DNA from: Candidatus Kryptobacter tengchongensis
GTDB lineage: Bacteria; Bacteroidota; Ignavibacteria; Kryptoniales; Kryptoniaceae
Reading direction: 5' to 3'
NCBI GenBank assembly: GCA_001485605.1
Contig: FAON01000012.1
Span: 1 to 64,000 of the forward strand
Length of the DNA stretch: 64,000 bases
Shown here: piece after piece, positions 15,783 through 25,072 of the stretch
Numbering within the stretch: the first letter of the stretch is position 1
How the letters are laid out: the number at the start of each line of letters is the position of its first letter
Made by a program: the position numbers and the translations under genes
Notes under the pieces: generated by a model
Seen by the model: only the letters and a program-made list of their open reading frames with translations
Database searches by the model: none
Told to the model about the DNA's origin: nothing

Positions 15783-18341
15783 TTAATCTCCTCCTTTTAG
15801 TTTTTTACCCCTATATTTGTAGAGAACATAGAAAATTGGAATGTTAAGTGTAAGCCAAAGTTTTTTATACTCTTCCTTTAAATTATTCTCCACAAGCTCA
15901 AATAATTTTTCCATCTCTTCTCGCCCTTTAACAATTTTCCCATTTTTCCTCTCAATAAGATTTCTTGCCACATCATATTTTAAAAGGTATGTAAACCTCA
16001 AACCATTGGGGTCCCTATTTTCGTAATATTCCCTTGCCATCATCTGATATTTTAGTAATCTATGCATAAATGTCGTCTTAACCTTTGATTCCTTTGAGGT
16101 AAGCCACTTCTCAAAATAGTTTCTCCATTCCCAAAGCTTCGGCAAAAATTCCCACCTTATAGTTGTATTAAAGATCGTTAAACTATCTTTACTCTTTGCC
16201 CCATCTTTATTTTGCTTTGATTTCTCAAGAAACTCATCCGCCATTAAAATACCTCTGTTGATTGGATATTTGGGTCCGATAAGAGCAATTCCAGCACTTA
16301 AAGTTATATTTTTATTCCATGTTGTAAATTCTCTAAATTTTCCATAAACCTCCTCTGCAACTTGAATTATTTCTTTCCATTCTCCAACAAGGACGAGATC
16401 GTCTCCGCCTGAGTAAATCACATATATATTTCTATATTTTGTTTCCAGCAGGTGATTTAGATAACCAGCAAAATAAAAATCAAAACTTCGGCTTAGTGTC
16501 ACATACTTTGAAATACTTAAATTTTTCGCAAATTTCCCCGAAAAAATTTGTCCGAGATTATCAACATCTGCTTTCAAAATCCCGATCATCGCTTTGCCTT
16601 CTTTTTCAATCTTTCCATTCTCACTATAAATAACCCCAAGCTCTGCAAGCTCCCCGAATGTTTTCACCCTGCCCAGAGCGTCTTTAAATGTCTGCTCAAT
16701 CTCGTGGACATAGTCAAAGATAATCTCATCTTCCTTTCTCCATACAGGGACATAATTAGCCAAAAACTTTACAGGATAAACAAACCCTTCTTCCCTTTTA
16801 AAAAGCTCAAGATAATAATAATCGCTTGTGATGTTTATCTCTTTTATTTTATGCAGATTAAGGTAAACATTCCCAAAAAGTTTTATATTTCTTCCTGTGT
16901 TTGAAGGATTATTCGCAGTATATGAAATTGCATCTACCTCTGTTAACCATTTTCCAAGCGCTTGAAATGTTTTACATTGCTTACATATTTCCACAGCTTT
17001 ACCCGTTTCGTCTGGTATAGTTTCAACTGCTGGATTTTCACCGCAAAATTTACAATGTCCATTTTTTCTCAATTCATCGTACAATCTATCAAGAATAAAA
17101 CTCTGCCCGCTTTTGAGAACCTCAAGAAATTTCTTTCTCTTTTTTCTCTCCGCCGAAATTTGAATTGACCCAAGCACATTCTCAAAATTACCCATCATCA
17201 ACTCACTGCCCGAAACCTCAACATCATAGGTAATGTTAAGCGAAATTTTGGCGTTGAATTCATCAAATAGCCAATTGGCAATTTCAATTTCTATTTCCCT
17301 CAGCTTATATTTTACATCTTCAAGATTTGGGGCAAGAACTATAAAACGACCACCTGCATTCATAATTACCGAAACAGGCGCCAATCCAAGTTTATCAAGA
17401 ACATAATGAACCGCCGCTTCACCAATTGCTTGTAAATAAAACGACCTCGCTCTTAAAATCTTACTTGCACCCTTTACATTTGTAGCCGACAAAGAATATA
17501 TAAAATCTTGGATACCGCTCAAATCGCCAATAACAAAAAGAAACTTTTTCTCCTCACGATTTTTTATCGCTTCTGTTGAATTTAATGTGTTTTTCCCATG
17601 GTGATATAAAACAAGGGCAAGTGCGATCGCAGATGTCGTCTTCAGATGATCGTAAAGCGAAACATCGGGCAAATCACGGGTTGAACTTGGAATGCACCAA
17701 GTATATTTTTCAAGTAGTCCCAAAACTGCCCCAATCCATATATTAAAATTATTGCTCAAAACCGAGGAATTTTTAAACTCAGCAATAAATCTATCCCACA
17801 AATTTTTATACTCATCGGTTAAATCATACGATTCTCTCTCAACGACAGGAAAAACATCTTCAGTAGGTTCAAGAGAAGTTAATTTATAAACCCAATTCTC
17901 CTTGCTTTCACCTTTTTCCTTGACATAGCTAAAAATAGAAATAAGTCGCTTTTTTCTGAAAGCCCCAACTTCTTCATCCTTGATATCTTCTGCTCTTGTC
18001 CTGTCCATACCGCTACTTAACCAATCTGCTTGTTGAATTATGTAATGAAGCGGAGTTAATGGTTTGTGATGTCTTGCGGACAAATTCTTAACATTGTCAA
18101 GAGGATCAGATGTCAATTGTTCGGATACATTTATTGGGAAAACATTTCCAAACAATTCAAAAAACTCGCTTGTCCATAGAACATGCTTGTATTTGCCAAG
18201 TTCAGGGCAAAGGTCACCTTCAAGATTCAAAGTTGACGAAGATAATCCCTCGTTCCCATGGACAGCTCTTTGCCAAAATTTTCCGATATCGTGAAAAAGT
18301 GAGGCGACAATTACCGCTTTTTTAATTTTTTCTAAATCCAT
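15783..18341 (-). CDS. cas10: Type III-A large subunit Cas10/Csm1, HD nuclease and cyclic oligoadenylate synthase
   Basis: An 852-residue protein from ATG 18341, which has AGGTG just upstream and begins 13 bp after cas6. A longer frame to 18455 would overlap cas6 by 100 bp and is rejected. It has the HD motif SLFHDIGKFW (about 15-24), a first palm domain (VIGDLSGIQDFIYS near 270), zinc pairs CKFC and CKQC near 430-456, and a second palm domain with the intact cyclase signature YSGGDDLVLV (GGDD about 645-648). It should cut ssDNA and convert ATP to cyclic oligoadenylate when the complex binds target RNA. That product is the presumed ligand of the two CARF proteins in the same operon. Confidence 0.97.
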   Translation of the reverse strand: MDLEKIKKAVIVASLFHDIGKFWQRAVHGNEGLSSSTLNLEGDLCPELGKYKHVLWTSEFFELFGNVFPINVSEQLTSDPLDNVKNLSARHHKPLTPLHYIIQQADWLSSGMDRTRAEDIKDEEVGAFRKKRLISIFSYVKEKGESKENWVYKLTSLEPTEDVFPVVERESYDLTDEYKNLWDRFIAEFKNSSVLSNNFNIWIGAVLGLLEKYTWCIPSSTRDLPDVSLYDHLKTTSAIALALVLYHHGKNTLNSTEAIKNREEKKFLFVIGDLSGIQDFIYSLSATNVKGASKILRARSFYLQAIGEAAVHYVLDKLGLAPVSVIMNAGGRFIVLAPNLEDVKYKLREIEIEIANWLFDEFNAKISLNITYDVEVSGSELMMGNFENVLGSIQISAERKKRKKFLEVLKSGQSFILDRLYDELRKNGHCKFCGENPAVETIPDETGKAVEICKQCKTFQALGKWLTEVDAISYTANNPSNTGRNIKLFGNVYLNLHKIKEINITSDYYYLELFKREEGFVYPVKFLANYVPVWRKEDEIIFDYVHEIEQTFKDALGRVKTFGELAELGVIYSENGKIEKEGKAMIGILKADVDNLGQIFSGKFAKNLSISKYVTLSRSFDFYFAGYLNHLLETKYRNIYVIYSGGDDLVLVGEWKEIIQVAEEVYGKFREFTTWNKNITLSAGIALIGPKYPINRGILMADEFLEKSKQNKDGAKSKDSLTIFNTTIRWEFLPKLWEWRNYFEKWLTSKESKVKTTFMHRLLKYQMMAREYYENRDPNGLRFTYLLKYDVARNLIERKNGKIVKGREEMEKLFELVENNLKEEYKKLWLTLNIPIFYVLYKYRGKKLKGGD

Positions 18342-18354
18342 CGCACCTAATACT

Positions 18355-19206
18355 TTAATTTTCAATTGAAGTTTTGTCTCTATGGTGTAATTTTGCAATG
18401 TCCCACATTCCAAAACCCATTGAATTTCTTTCCCCAAGTCCAACATCCCACGCAAACTTTATAATTCTTTTAGTTCCCCTTAATTTGAAGGGAGCAACCA
18501 TGCAACGAATTTTTGTTTCACCCTTTTCCCCTGCTTTTATCGTTATTAACTTCCTCCAGTCATTTTTCACGATATAATCAGTTTTAAAAGCAAATTCAAA
18601 ATCATCATCAGGCTGATATTTATAAAACGCCTCAAACTTTTTAAATAAATTACTGCGAATAAGGTAAGGAACTTCACCATCAAAACATCCAAGGAAAACT
18701 CTCTTCCCAAGCGAATCAACCTTTGAAACAACAAGAGGAGAAATGAAGACACCGTCAAGCTCAATAACTTCCATCGGATTTCCATTAAATAACTCTGGTT
18801 CAAAGACAACCTCAACTGATTTTAAAGTGTAAAGATTATCCCTCCGTTCAAGCCATATGCGATTTACCTTGGTTAAACCGAAGGCAAAGTTTTCCAAAAA
18901 TTCTTCATAAGGAGATGAGATAAAAAATGAAATCTCAGAATTAGCGGGGATTAAAATATATGCACCTTCAACATGAGAGCCATCAAAATAAAAGATTTTT
19001 GAAAATGTAAACATCTTGAAAACTTTGCCGTTAAATTTAAACCCCTTGCTATGAACCCTCCGAGCAAATTTTTTAGACTGCAAGGAGATAACTCTATAAA
19101 TTAACCCCGCAACGGAATGATTGTAATTTAAACTTAAAATGTTATTCCCAACCGAAGTTAAGTTAACCTCTAAACGCATTTTAAAAACTGGGACTTTATT
19201 TTTCAC
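18355..19206 (-). CDS. cas6: CRISPR pre-crRNA endonuclease Cas6
   Basis: A 283-residue RAMP protein. The C-terminal glycine-rich loop GLGERNSMGFGMW is the hallmark of Cas6, and an N-terminal ferredoxin-like repeat contains NYNHSVAGLIYRVI with a candidate catalytic His. It cuts each repeat to leave the 8-nt ATTGAAAC handle. It is the first gene of the type III-A operon and the only cas6 in the window, so it must supply crRNA for both effector complexes. The start is GTG 19206; the purine run AGGGGAGG abuts it closely, so an internal ATG at 19179 remains possible. Confidence 0.92.
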   Translation of the reverse strand: MKNKVPVFKMRLEVNLTSVGNNILSLNYNHSVAGLIYRVISLQSKKFARRVHSKGFKFNGKVFKMFTFSKIFYFDGSHVEGAYILIPANSEISFFISSPYEEFLENFAFGLTKVNRIWLERRDNLYTLKSVEVVFEPELFNGNPMEVIELDGVFISPLVVSKVDSLGKRVFLGCFDGEVPYLIRSNLFKKFEAFYKYQPDDDFEFAFKTDYIVKNDWRKLITIKAGEKGETKIRCMVAPFKLRGTKRIIKFAWDVGLGERNSMGFGMWDIAKLHHRDKTSIEN

Positions 19207-19293
19207 CCCTCCCCTTTTTACCCCGTCTTACATATGATCTAAAGAACTTTAAAAATGCCCAGCTTCAAACCATATTTCACATTTTCAACTGGT

Positions 19294-19323
19294 AATATAA
19301 TAAATAATAAACAAAATTGCAAA
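19294..19323 (-). promoter_or_regulatory. Probable promoter of the type III-A operon
   Basis: On the - strand TTTGCA (19323-19318) and TATATT (19299-19294) are separated by 18 bp in the 141-bp gap before cas6. The -10 region shares ATTTATTATATT with the CRISPR leader promoter. It is a moderate match in AT-rich DNA. Confidence 0.5.
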
Positions 19324-19347
19324 TTTTCATCAAAACCTTTCCTGTTT

Positions 19348-20889
19348 TCATCTGATCAGCCCAATTTTACCCACGATATAAAAGAAGAAAGAAACATAAA
19401 GCCACATCATAAAGTCAAGTATAAACCCTGTTTTAATCATATCCTTCAATGTCACATAGCGAGTCCCATAGATTATTGCATTTGGCGGGGTTGCGACGGG
19501 CAACATAAAAGCCATTGATGCTGCAACTGTTGCTGGCAAAACAACAAACTGGGCTTTGATGCCAAGATCAGAACAAATTGAAATCAAAATCGGCACCATC
19601 ATTGAAGTCACAGCAGTATTTGATGTGACCTCAGTTAAAAGTTCCATAAAAATTACGATTACGAAAATGATGACAAAAAGTGATGGATGTCCGAAAAATT
19701 TTACAAATTCCGTTGAGATCACACTTGCAAGACCAGTTTTAAACAAGGCGTCGGATAAAGCTATCCCACCACCAAATAAAAGCAAAGTTCCCCAATCAAC
19801 ATATTTTGAATCACCCCAATCAAGGACGAATTTCCTTTTTGACAGGTCAACTGGAAAAACAAATAAAACAATGCTTCCAAAGACTGCAATTAAATATTCA
19901 TCAAACCAACTGAGCTTCTCGCCAATGAAAGGGATAAAGTTCCAGAATGGATTTGTAATCCAAAGAAAAACAGTTAAAGCAAAGCCAAAAAGTGTTAATT
20001 TTTCAGCTTTTGATAATTTGCCAAGTTTATTCTTTTCATTGATTAGTATTTCTCTTACCCCATCGCCATAGGAGACATCAAATTTAAAAACCACTTTTAA
20101 AACAAGCCACAATATCGGCAATGCGAATATCACAAACGGAACCCCAAAGCTCATCCATTCAATAAAATTTATCTGAGCGATTTTCTCTTTTGCAAGGATT
20201 GAAACAGCAATTCCATTTGGAGGTGTTCCAATTATAGTTCCAACCCCACCGATTGATGAAGCGAAAGCTATTCCAAGCATTACAGCCTTGCCATATTTTG
20301 AATTCAAATCAACATTTAACCTGCTCAATATCCCAAGCCCAATGGGAAGCATCATGGCAGTGGTTGCAGTATTTGAAACCCAAAGCGAGATGAAAGCGGA
20401 AGCAATTATCAGTCCAAACAAAATTCTACCTGGGCTTTTGCTGATGTTTCCACGAGTTAAAATCCAAAGAGCAATTCTCTGATCAAGACCCCACTTTTGC
20501 AACGCGCCAGCAATTAGAAAACTGGCAAGAAAAAGAAAAATTATTGGATTTGCATAGTTCAAAAAAACATTTCTACCATTTAATTCAACCAATTTGCCAT
20601 CCTGCAATCCGTATGTTTGAAAAAGTGGTAAAATAATCCCCGGCAAAAGAGATGTAATTGGGATCGGAACTGCTTCACTTATCCACCAAACTATCATCAA
20701 AACTAAAAGCGCAAGGGCGATCTTCATACTGTATGAAAGTTTTAAAACCTCAGGAGTTATGTCAGAAGTGTTAATTCTTTGACTTGCATAATAAACAAAT
20801 GCCTGAGGCACTGGGACAAGAATTATGATTATGAAAAGAAACAAACCAAGAAAAAGCCCAATAATTGCCCTAATTCTGTCAAACTCCAT
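19348..20889 (-). CDS. DASS/SLC13 family anion (dicarboxylate) symporter
   Basis: A 513-residue polytopic membrane protein with about 11-12 hydrophobic segments. Both inverted-repeat SNT motifs of the divalent-anion:sodium symporters are present (WVSNTATTAMMLP near 171 and VTSNTAVTSMMVP near 418), each followed by a Pro-containing loop (GTPPNG; ATPPNA). It probably imports succinate, malate or similar anions with sodium. It lies upstream of the type III operon on the same strand, 141 bp away, but is functionally unrelated. Exact substrate cannot be read from the sequence. Confidence 0.9.
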   Translation of the reverse strand: MEFDRIRAIIGLFLGLFLFIIIILVPVPQAFVYYASQRINTSDITPEVLKLSYSMKIALALLVLMIVWWISEAVPIPITSLLPGIILPLFQTYGLQDGKLVELNGRNVFLNYANPIIFLFLASFLIAGALQKWGLDQRIALWILTRGNISKSPGRILFGLIIASAFISLWVSNTATTAMMLPIGLGILSRLNVDLNSKYGKAVMLGIAFASSIGGVGTIIGTPPNGIAVSILAKEKIAQINFIEWMSFGVPFVIFALPILWLVLKVVFKFDVSYGDGVREILINEKNKLGKLSKAEKLTLFGFALTVFLWITNPFWNFIPFIGEKLSWFDEYLIAVFGSIVLFVFPVDLSKRKFVLDWGDSKYVDWGTLLLFGGGIALSDALFKTGLASVISTEFVKFFGHPSLFVIIFVIVIFMELLTEVTSNTAVTSMMVPILISICSDLGIKAQFVVLPATVAASMAFMLPVATPPNAIIYGTRYVTLKDMIKTGFILDFMMWLYVSFFFYIVGKIGLIR

Positions 20890-20909
20890 TTCTAATTACC
20901 TATTTATTT

Positions 20910-22142
20910 TTAGTAAATAAATTCCTGTATATCATAAAGCGTTACCCTCACCCCAGATTTGATTAAATCTTTAAGTCCCTCTTTAATCCCTTGAACTTGC
21001 TCAACGATTTCAAACTTATTTAACATTTTAGAACCGAGCTCTTCCATAATCTTCACATATTCATCGGACTCATCAACAACAAGAGGTGAGATATAAACAA
21101 TATCACCATTACCAAGTGGCATTTTTAAAATCGTTTCAACAGTATTTTCAACATGTTCATCATAAAATCTTTTCCCCCCTGCACCTGCAAGAACTATTAT
21201 CCCGATATTTATCCCAGCGCTTCTTATCGTAGAAACAACATCAATACATTCAGTTGGCGAACCTGGCTTGTTAAGATATTTAAACAAAGTTTTATCCCCC
21301 GTTTCAAGCCCAATATAAATCCTTTTCACAAGTAAATTTTTAAGCTCTACATATTCATTGTAACTTTTTCTCTCCGCTCCAAAAATGTCAAGAAAAGAAT
21401 AAATCCCGTCAAAGACATAATCAAATCCATTTTTTGAATCACCAACTGGAAATTCATCATGGATAATTTTTATAAGCTCAATCAATCTCTTCTGTGGAAT
21501 TATCAATGCATTTGCATCACCTAAAAAAATTGACTTTCTAAGCCCTATCGCTTTACCGAAAAACTCCTTAACTTTTTTAATATGATTTAAGAATTCATCA
21601 GGGTTTTTTATCCTAAATTTTCTATCCTGATAAAAACTACAAAATGTGCATTTGTTCCATGAGCAACCCTCAGCTGCTTGAAGGACAAGAGAAAAGTATT
21701 GATCTGGTGGTAAGATGCTTATCGGTTTATAAACAGAGAAAAATTTAATTCCTTCCTCTTCAAGCTTTTTATAATTCCATTTCAAAATTTCATTGATTCT
21801 ATTCAAAACCTCGCTCCCAAATCCATGCCCAACTAACTCGTTCTTTATCCTTGAGACCCTTTCAATTACATCCTCAATAATCCTTTTTTTCTCATCATCA
21901 TTAACAAAAACTTTCACCTTAAATCCGTCTTTGTCAAAAAATTTTTTCATTAACCTATTATCAAGTCCACGTCTGTAGCTTATCCCATCAAAAAATCCCC
22001 CCATAAATCTGCCCTCAGCATCAAAATAATAAATAAACTTATGTTCTTCGGAGATAGTGGTTGAATACTTCTGAAGGTTGAAATATACATTACCAACACC
22101 ATCTATAAAAATCTTAATTACATTTTCACCTACCTTTTCCAC
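20910..22142 (-). CDS. Radical SAM protein of unknown substrate
   Basis: A 410-residue protein. The cluster-binding motif CSWNKCTFC (three cysteines near 176-184) is the radical SAM signature with a C-x4-C-x2-C spacing rather than the usual C-x3-C-x2-C; a few radical SAM groups use variant spacing. The GGxKR-like VLAGAGGKRF and the GLETGD segment support an Elp3/HemN-like TIM barrel. About 170 residues precede the cluster site, an unusual N-terminal extension without a recognised motif. It is 20 bp upstream of the transporter gene, in the same direction. Reaction unknown. Confidence 0.85.
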   Translation of the reverse strand: MEKVGENVIKIFIDGVGNVYFNLQKYSTTISEEHKFIYYFDAEGRFMGGFFDGISYRRGLDNRLMKKFFDKDGFKVKVFVNDDEKKRIIEDVIERVSRIKNELVGHGFGSEVLNRINEILKWNYKKLEEEGIKFFSVYKPISILPPDQYFSLVLQAAEGCSWNKCTFCSFYQDRKFRIKNPDEFLNHIKKVKEFFGKAIGLRKSIFLGDANALIIPQKRLIELIKIIHDEFPVGDSKNGFDYVFDGIYSFLDIFGAERKSYNEYVELKNLLVKRIYIGLETGDKTLFKYLNKPGSPTECIDVVSTIRSAGINIGIIVLAGAGGKRFYDEHVENTVETILKMPLGNGDIVYISPLVVDESDEYVKIMEELGSKMLNKFEIVEQVQGIKEGLKDLIKSGVRVTLYDIQEFIY

Positions 22143-22216
22143 CTAAGATTGAAAATTGAGTTTTAAATTTATATTTTTCTCAAGATAATTTAAAAACAAA
22201 ACGAATTTTTTACCAA

Positions 22217-22504
22217 ATGCTTTACCCAATAAAAATTGAAAGAATAAATGACAAACTAAAATTCACATGGAGCGATGGACTTGAAAGCATCTTGTCAGTA
22301 AAATTTCTCCGAGACAACTGTCCGTGCGCTACTTGTTCAGCGGAAAGAGATGAAAAAGCAAACATCAAACTGCCCATATCAGGACAATATGAGATTAAGG
22401 AGATAAATTTGGTTGGTAATTATGCGATCCAGATAACTTGGGGGGATGGACATAACACAGGGATTTACAGTTTTGATTATCTGCGCGAGCTAAAAGAAGA
22501 GTAA
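22217..22504 (+). CDS. DUF971 protein
   Basis: A 95-residue protein with the DUF971 layout: an N-terminal strand pair, FLRDNCPCATC with three cysteines in the middle, and a C-terminal GDGHNTGIYSFDYLREL motif. The same domain forms the N-terminus of gamma-butyrobetaine hydroxylase. Stand-alone copies are often near iron-sulphur or Mrp-type genes and may bind zinc or a cluster. Here it is a lone rightward gene convergent with the succinate dehydrogenase operon, sharing the terminator at 22506-22525. Confidence 0.85.
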   Translation: MLYPIKIERINDKLKFTWSDGLESILSVKFLRDNCPCATCSAERDEKANIKLPISGQYEIKEINLVGNYAIQITWGDGHNTGIYSFDYLRELKEE

Positions 22505-22505
22505 G

Positions 22506-22525
22506 GGGGCGGTCAAAACCGCCCC
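22506..22525. terminator. Bidirectional terminator between DUF971 and sdhB
   Basis: GGGGCGGT (22506-22513) pairs with ACCGCCCC (22518-22525) around CAAA and is followed by a T-rich tract. It lies directly after the stop of the DUF971 gene and just beyond the sdhB stop, serving the convergent transcripts. Confidence 0.9.
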
Positions 22526-22531
22526 AAATTT

Positions 22532-23257
22532 TTAAATTTCTCTTTCAACGAGCTTCTTCTTAAGTTGAGAAATATGCCAGGTGATGTTGATTTCCTTTGG
22601 GCATGCCTGAACACAATGGAAGATCGTATGACAGCGCCAAATTCCGTCAGGGGTATCAATTATATCAAGTCGTTCATCAGTTGCTTCATCCCTTGTATCA
22701 AAGATAAATCTGTATGCCTTCAAAAGCGCAGCAGGTCCGAGATAATTATCATTTGACCATGTTGACGGACAACTTGTTGTACAACAAGCGCAAAGAATAC
22801 ACTTTGATGCCTCCATAATAAGTTCAACATCTTCAGGTCTTTGTAATCGTTCTCTTTCCGGGGGTTGGGTTTTAGTAATAAGATATGGTTTAACAGTTTC
22901 ATATTTCTTCCAAAAATCAGTAAAATCAGTTACAAGATCCTTTATAATCGGCATACCAGGTAAGGGTTCAACTACAATGGGTTTTTTATAAGTTTTGTTC
23001 GCATCAGAATAACCAAGGTCCTGCAGGAGAATTGAGCAAGCGAGCATATTTTTACCGTTTATCCTCATCCCATCTGAACCACAAATTCCATGAAGACAGG
23101 AACGACGAAATGTCAAAGTTCCATCAATTTCATTTTTTATGTAATGAAGTACATCAACAACACGATCTTTAGGGTCTGCTTCAACTTCATAATCTTTATA
23201 ATAAGGTTTGCTATCCGTTTCAGGGTTGAATCTGAAAATTCTAAAGGTTACTTTCAT
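22532..23257 (-). CDS. sdhB: Succinate dehydrogenase/fumarate reductase iron-sulphur subunit
   Basis: A 241-residue protein. The N-terminal ferredoxin domain has CLHGICGSDG plus a downstream Cys for the 2Fe-2S cluster. The C-terminal domain has CILCACCTTSCP and CVQACPKEI for the 4Fe-4S and 3Fe-4S clusters. It passes electrons between the flavoprotein and the membrane quinone site. It is the last gene of the sdhC-D-A-B operon and ends before the shared terminator. Confidence 0.96.
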   Translation of the reverse strand: MKVTFRIFRFNPETDSKPYYKDYEVEADPKDRVVDVLHYIKNEIDGTLTFRRSCLHGICGSDGMRINGKNMLACSILLQDLGYSDANKTYKKPIVVEPLPGMPIIKDLVTDFTDFWKKYETVKPYLITKTQPPERERLQRPEDVELIMEASKCILCACCTTSCPSTWSNDNYLGPAALLKAYRFIFDTRDEATDERLDIIDTPDGIWRCHTIFHCVQACPKEINITWHISQLKKKLVEREI

Positions 23258-23278
23258 GTTTAAAACCTCATTATGATT

Positions 23279-25036
23279 TTAATATTTTCTCTCCATAGGT
23301 GGAATTTTTGTTATGACAACAGGTTTGTATTTTATGATTGGCTCTTTTTCTTCATTTTTATAAATAAGCGTGTGCTTCAACCAGTTTTGATCATCACGTT
23401 TTGGATAATCTTCGCGATAATGAGCTCCCCTGCTTTCAGTTCTGTTTAAGGCACTATAAGCAATCGCCTCAGCCGTGTCAAGTAAATTACCGAGTTCAAT
23501 TGCCTCAATTAAATCTGTGTTAAATTTTTTGCCTTTGTCATCAATTTTAATCTCTTTATATCTTTCCTTCAACTCTTTTATTTTTTCAATTGCTTCTTTA
23601 ATGCTATCTCCTGTCCTAAATACGGAAACCTTATCCATCATCACATCCTGAAGTTCTTTTCTTATCCTTGAAACGCGCTCTTTCCCATTGCTGTTTAAAA
23701 TTCTTTCAATTGTTTTTCTCGTCCATTCATCGGAATCTTTTGGAAGCGGTGGGAAATCATGTTCCTTGATGTATTCAGCCATTTTCTTTCCGCCACGGCG
23801 ACCGAAAACAATTATGTCAAGAAGCGAATTTGTTCCAAGTCGGTTTGCACCATGGACTGAAACACATGCAACTTCACCGGCGGCGTAAAATCCTTCTATT
23901 TTTGTCCCCTTATCATCAATTACGACTTCAGCATCAACATTTGTTGGGATACCGCCCATTGCATAATGTGTCGTTGGCTGAACAGGTATTGGTTCCTTTA
24001 GTGGATCAACCCCAAGATAAATCCTCGCAAAACCAGTTATCTCTGGGAGTTTCTTATTTATGATTTCAGCACCAAGATGCGTCAGATCAAGCAAAAGATA
24101 ATAAGTTCCATCAGGTCCTTGAATTCCCCTGCCTTCACGAATTTCTGTATACATTGCCCTTGATATGACATCTCTTGGAGCAAGATCTTTAATTGTGGGA
24201 GCGTATTTTTCCATAAACCTTTCTCCAAACTTATTCCTTAACACTCCACCCTCACCCCTTGCTGCTTCAGAGACAAGTATCCCAAGACGCCACAGCCCTG
24301 TCGGATGAAACTGAACAAATTCCATATCCTCAAGAGGAATTCCTCTGCGATATACAATTGCGAAACCATCGCCTGTCCCAACAACGGCATTTGAAGTTAT
24401 CCTGTAAACTCTACCATATCCACCAGTTGCAAACATAACTGTTTTAGCGTGAAAGATGTGAATCTCACCTGTTGCTATTTCAATTGCTACAACACCACGA
24501 ACAATGTTATCTTGAACAATTAAATCAGTTACAAAAAATTCTGGGAAAAATTGAACACCTCTTTTTATACAATTCTCATAAAGAGTTTGAAGCATAACAT
24601 GTCCCGTTCTATCAGCTGAAAAGCAAGCTCTTTTAACAGGCACTCTCTCTCCAAATGGATTATTCGGATCTTTTGGTTTTGTATGTCCCCCAAATGGTCT
24701 TTGAGCGATTAAACCTTTTTCATTTCTTGAGAATGGCATCCCCATATGTTCAAGCTCAATTATCGCACGAATTGCATCTTGACACATTATCTCAATCGCA
24801 TCTTGATCTCCAAGGAAATCACTTCCTTTGACAGTATCAAAAAAGTGATATTCCCATGAATCCTCTTCCTCGTTTCCAAGTGCTGCACAAACACCACCTT
24901 GAGCTGTCCCTGTATGTGACCTTGTTGGATAAACCTTTGTTAAGACAGCGCAGGTATAACCTTCTGGAATTTCAAGTGCTGCACGAAGCCCAGCTCCACC
25001 TGCGCCGACTATTACTGCATCAAATTGATGAATCAT
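23279..25036 (-). CDS. sdhA: Succinate dehydrogenase/fumarate reductase flavoprotein subunit
   Basis: A 585-residue flavoprotein. It has an N-terminal GAGGAGLRAA dinucleotide-binding site, SHTGTAQGGV with His41 as the covalent FAD-linkage residue, the active-site HPTG and RGEGG stretches in the middle, and the closing ESRGAHYREDYP motif. It oxidises succinate to fumarate in the TCA cycle and respiratory chain. All expected active-site regions are intact. Confidence 0.97.
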   Translation of the reverse strand: MIHQFDAVIVGAGGAGLRAALEIPEGYTCAVLTKVYPTRSHTGTAQGGVCAALGNEEEDSWEYHFFDTVKGSDFLGDQDAIEIMCQDAIRAIIELEHMGMPFSRNEKGLIAQRPFGGHTKPKDPNNPFGERVPVKRACFSADRTGHVMLQTLYENCIKRGVQFFPEFFVTDLIVQDNIVRGVVAIEIATGEIHIFHAKTVMFATGGYGRVYRITSNAVVGTGDGFAIVYRRGIPLEDMEFVQFHPTGLWRLGILVSEAARGEGGVLRNKFGERFMEKYAPTIKDLAPRDVISRAMYTEIREGRGIQGPDGTYYLLLDLTHLGAEIINKKLPEITGFARIYLGVDPLKEPIPVQPTTHYAMGGIPTNVDAEVVIDDKGTKIEGFYAAGEVACVSVHGANRLGTNSLLDIIVFGRRGGKKMAEYIKEHDFPPLPKDSDEWTRKTIERILNSNGKERVSRIRKELQDVMMDKVSVFRTGDSIKEAIEKIKELKERYKEIKIDDKGKKFNTDLIEAIELGNLLDTAEAIAYSALNRTESRGAHYREDYPKRDDQNWLKHTLIYKNEEKEPIIKYKPVVITKIPPMERKY

Positions 25037-25072
25037 TTTTTACACCTCTTGAGATTTTGTTTTAAAAGTGCT

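Noticed and set aside
18342-18455. Longer Cas10 start at 18455
   Set aside because: It would overlap cas6 by 100 bp and add residues unlike the family N-terminus. ATG 18341 has a ribosome site and leads directly to the HD motif.
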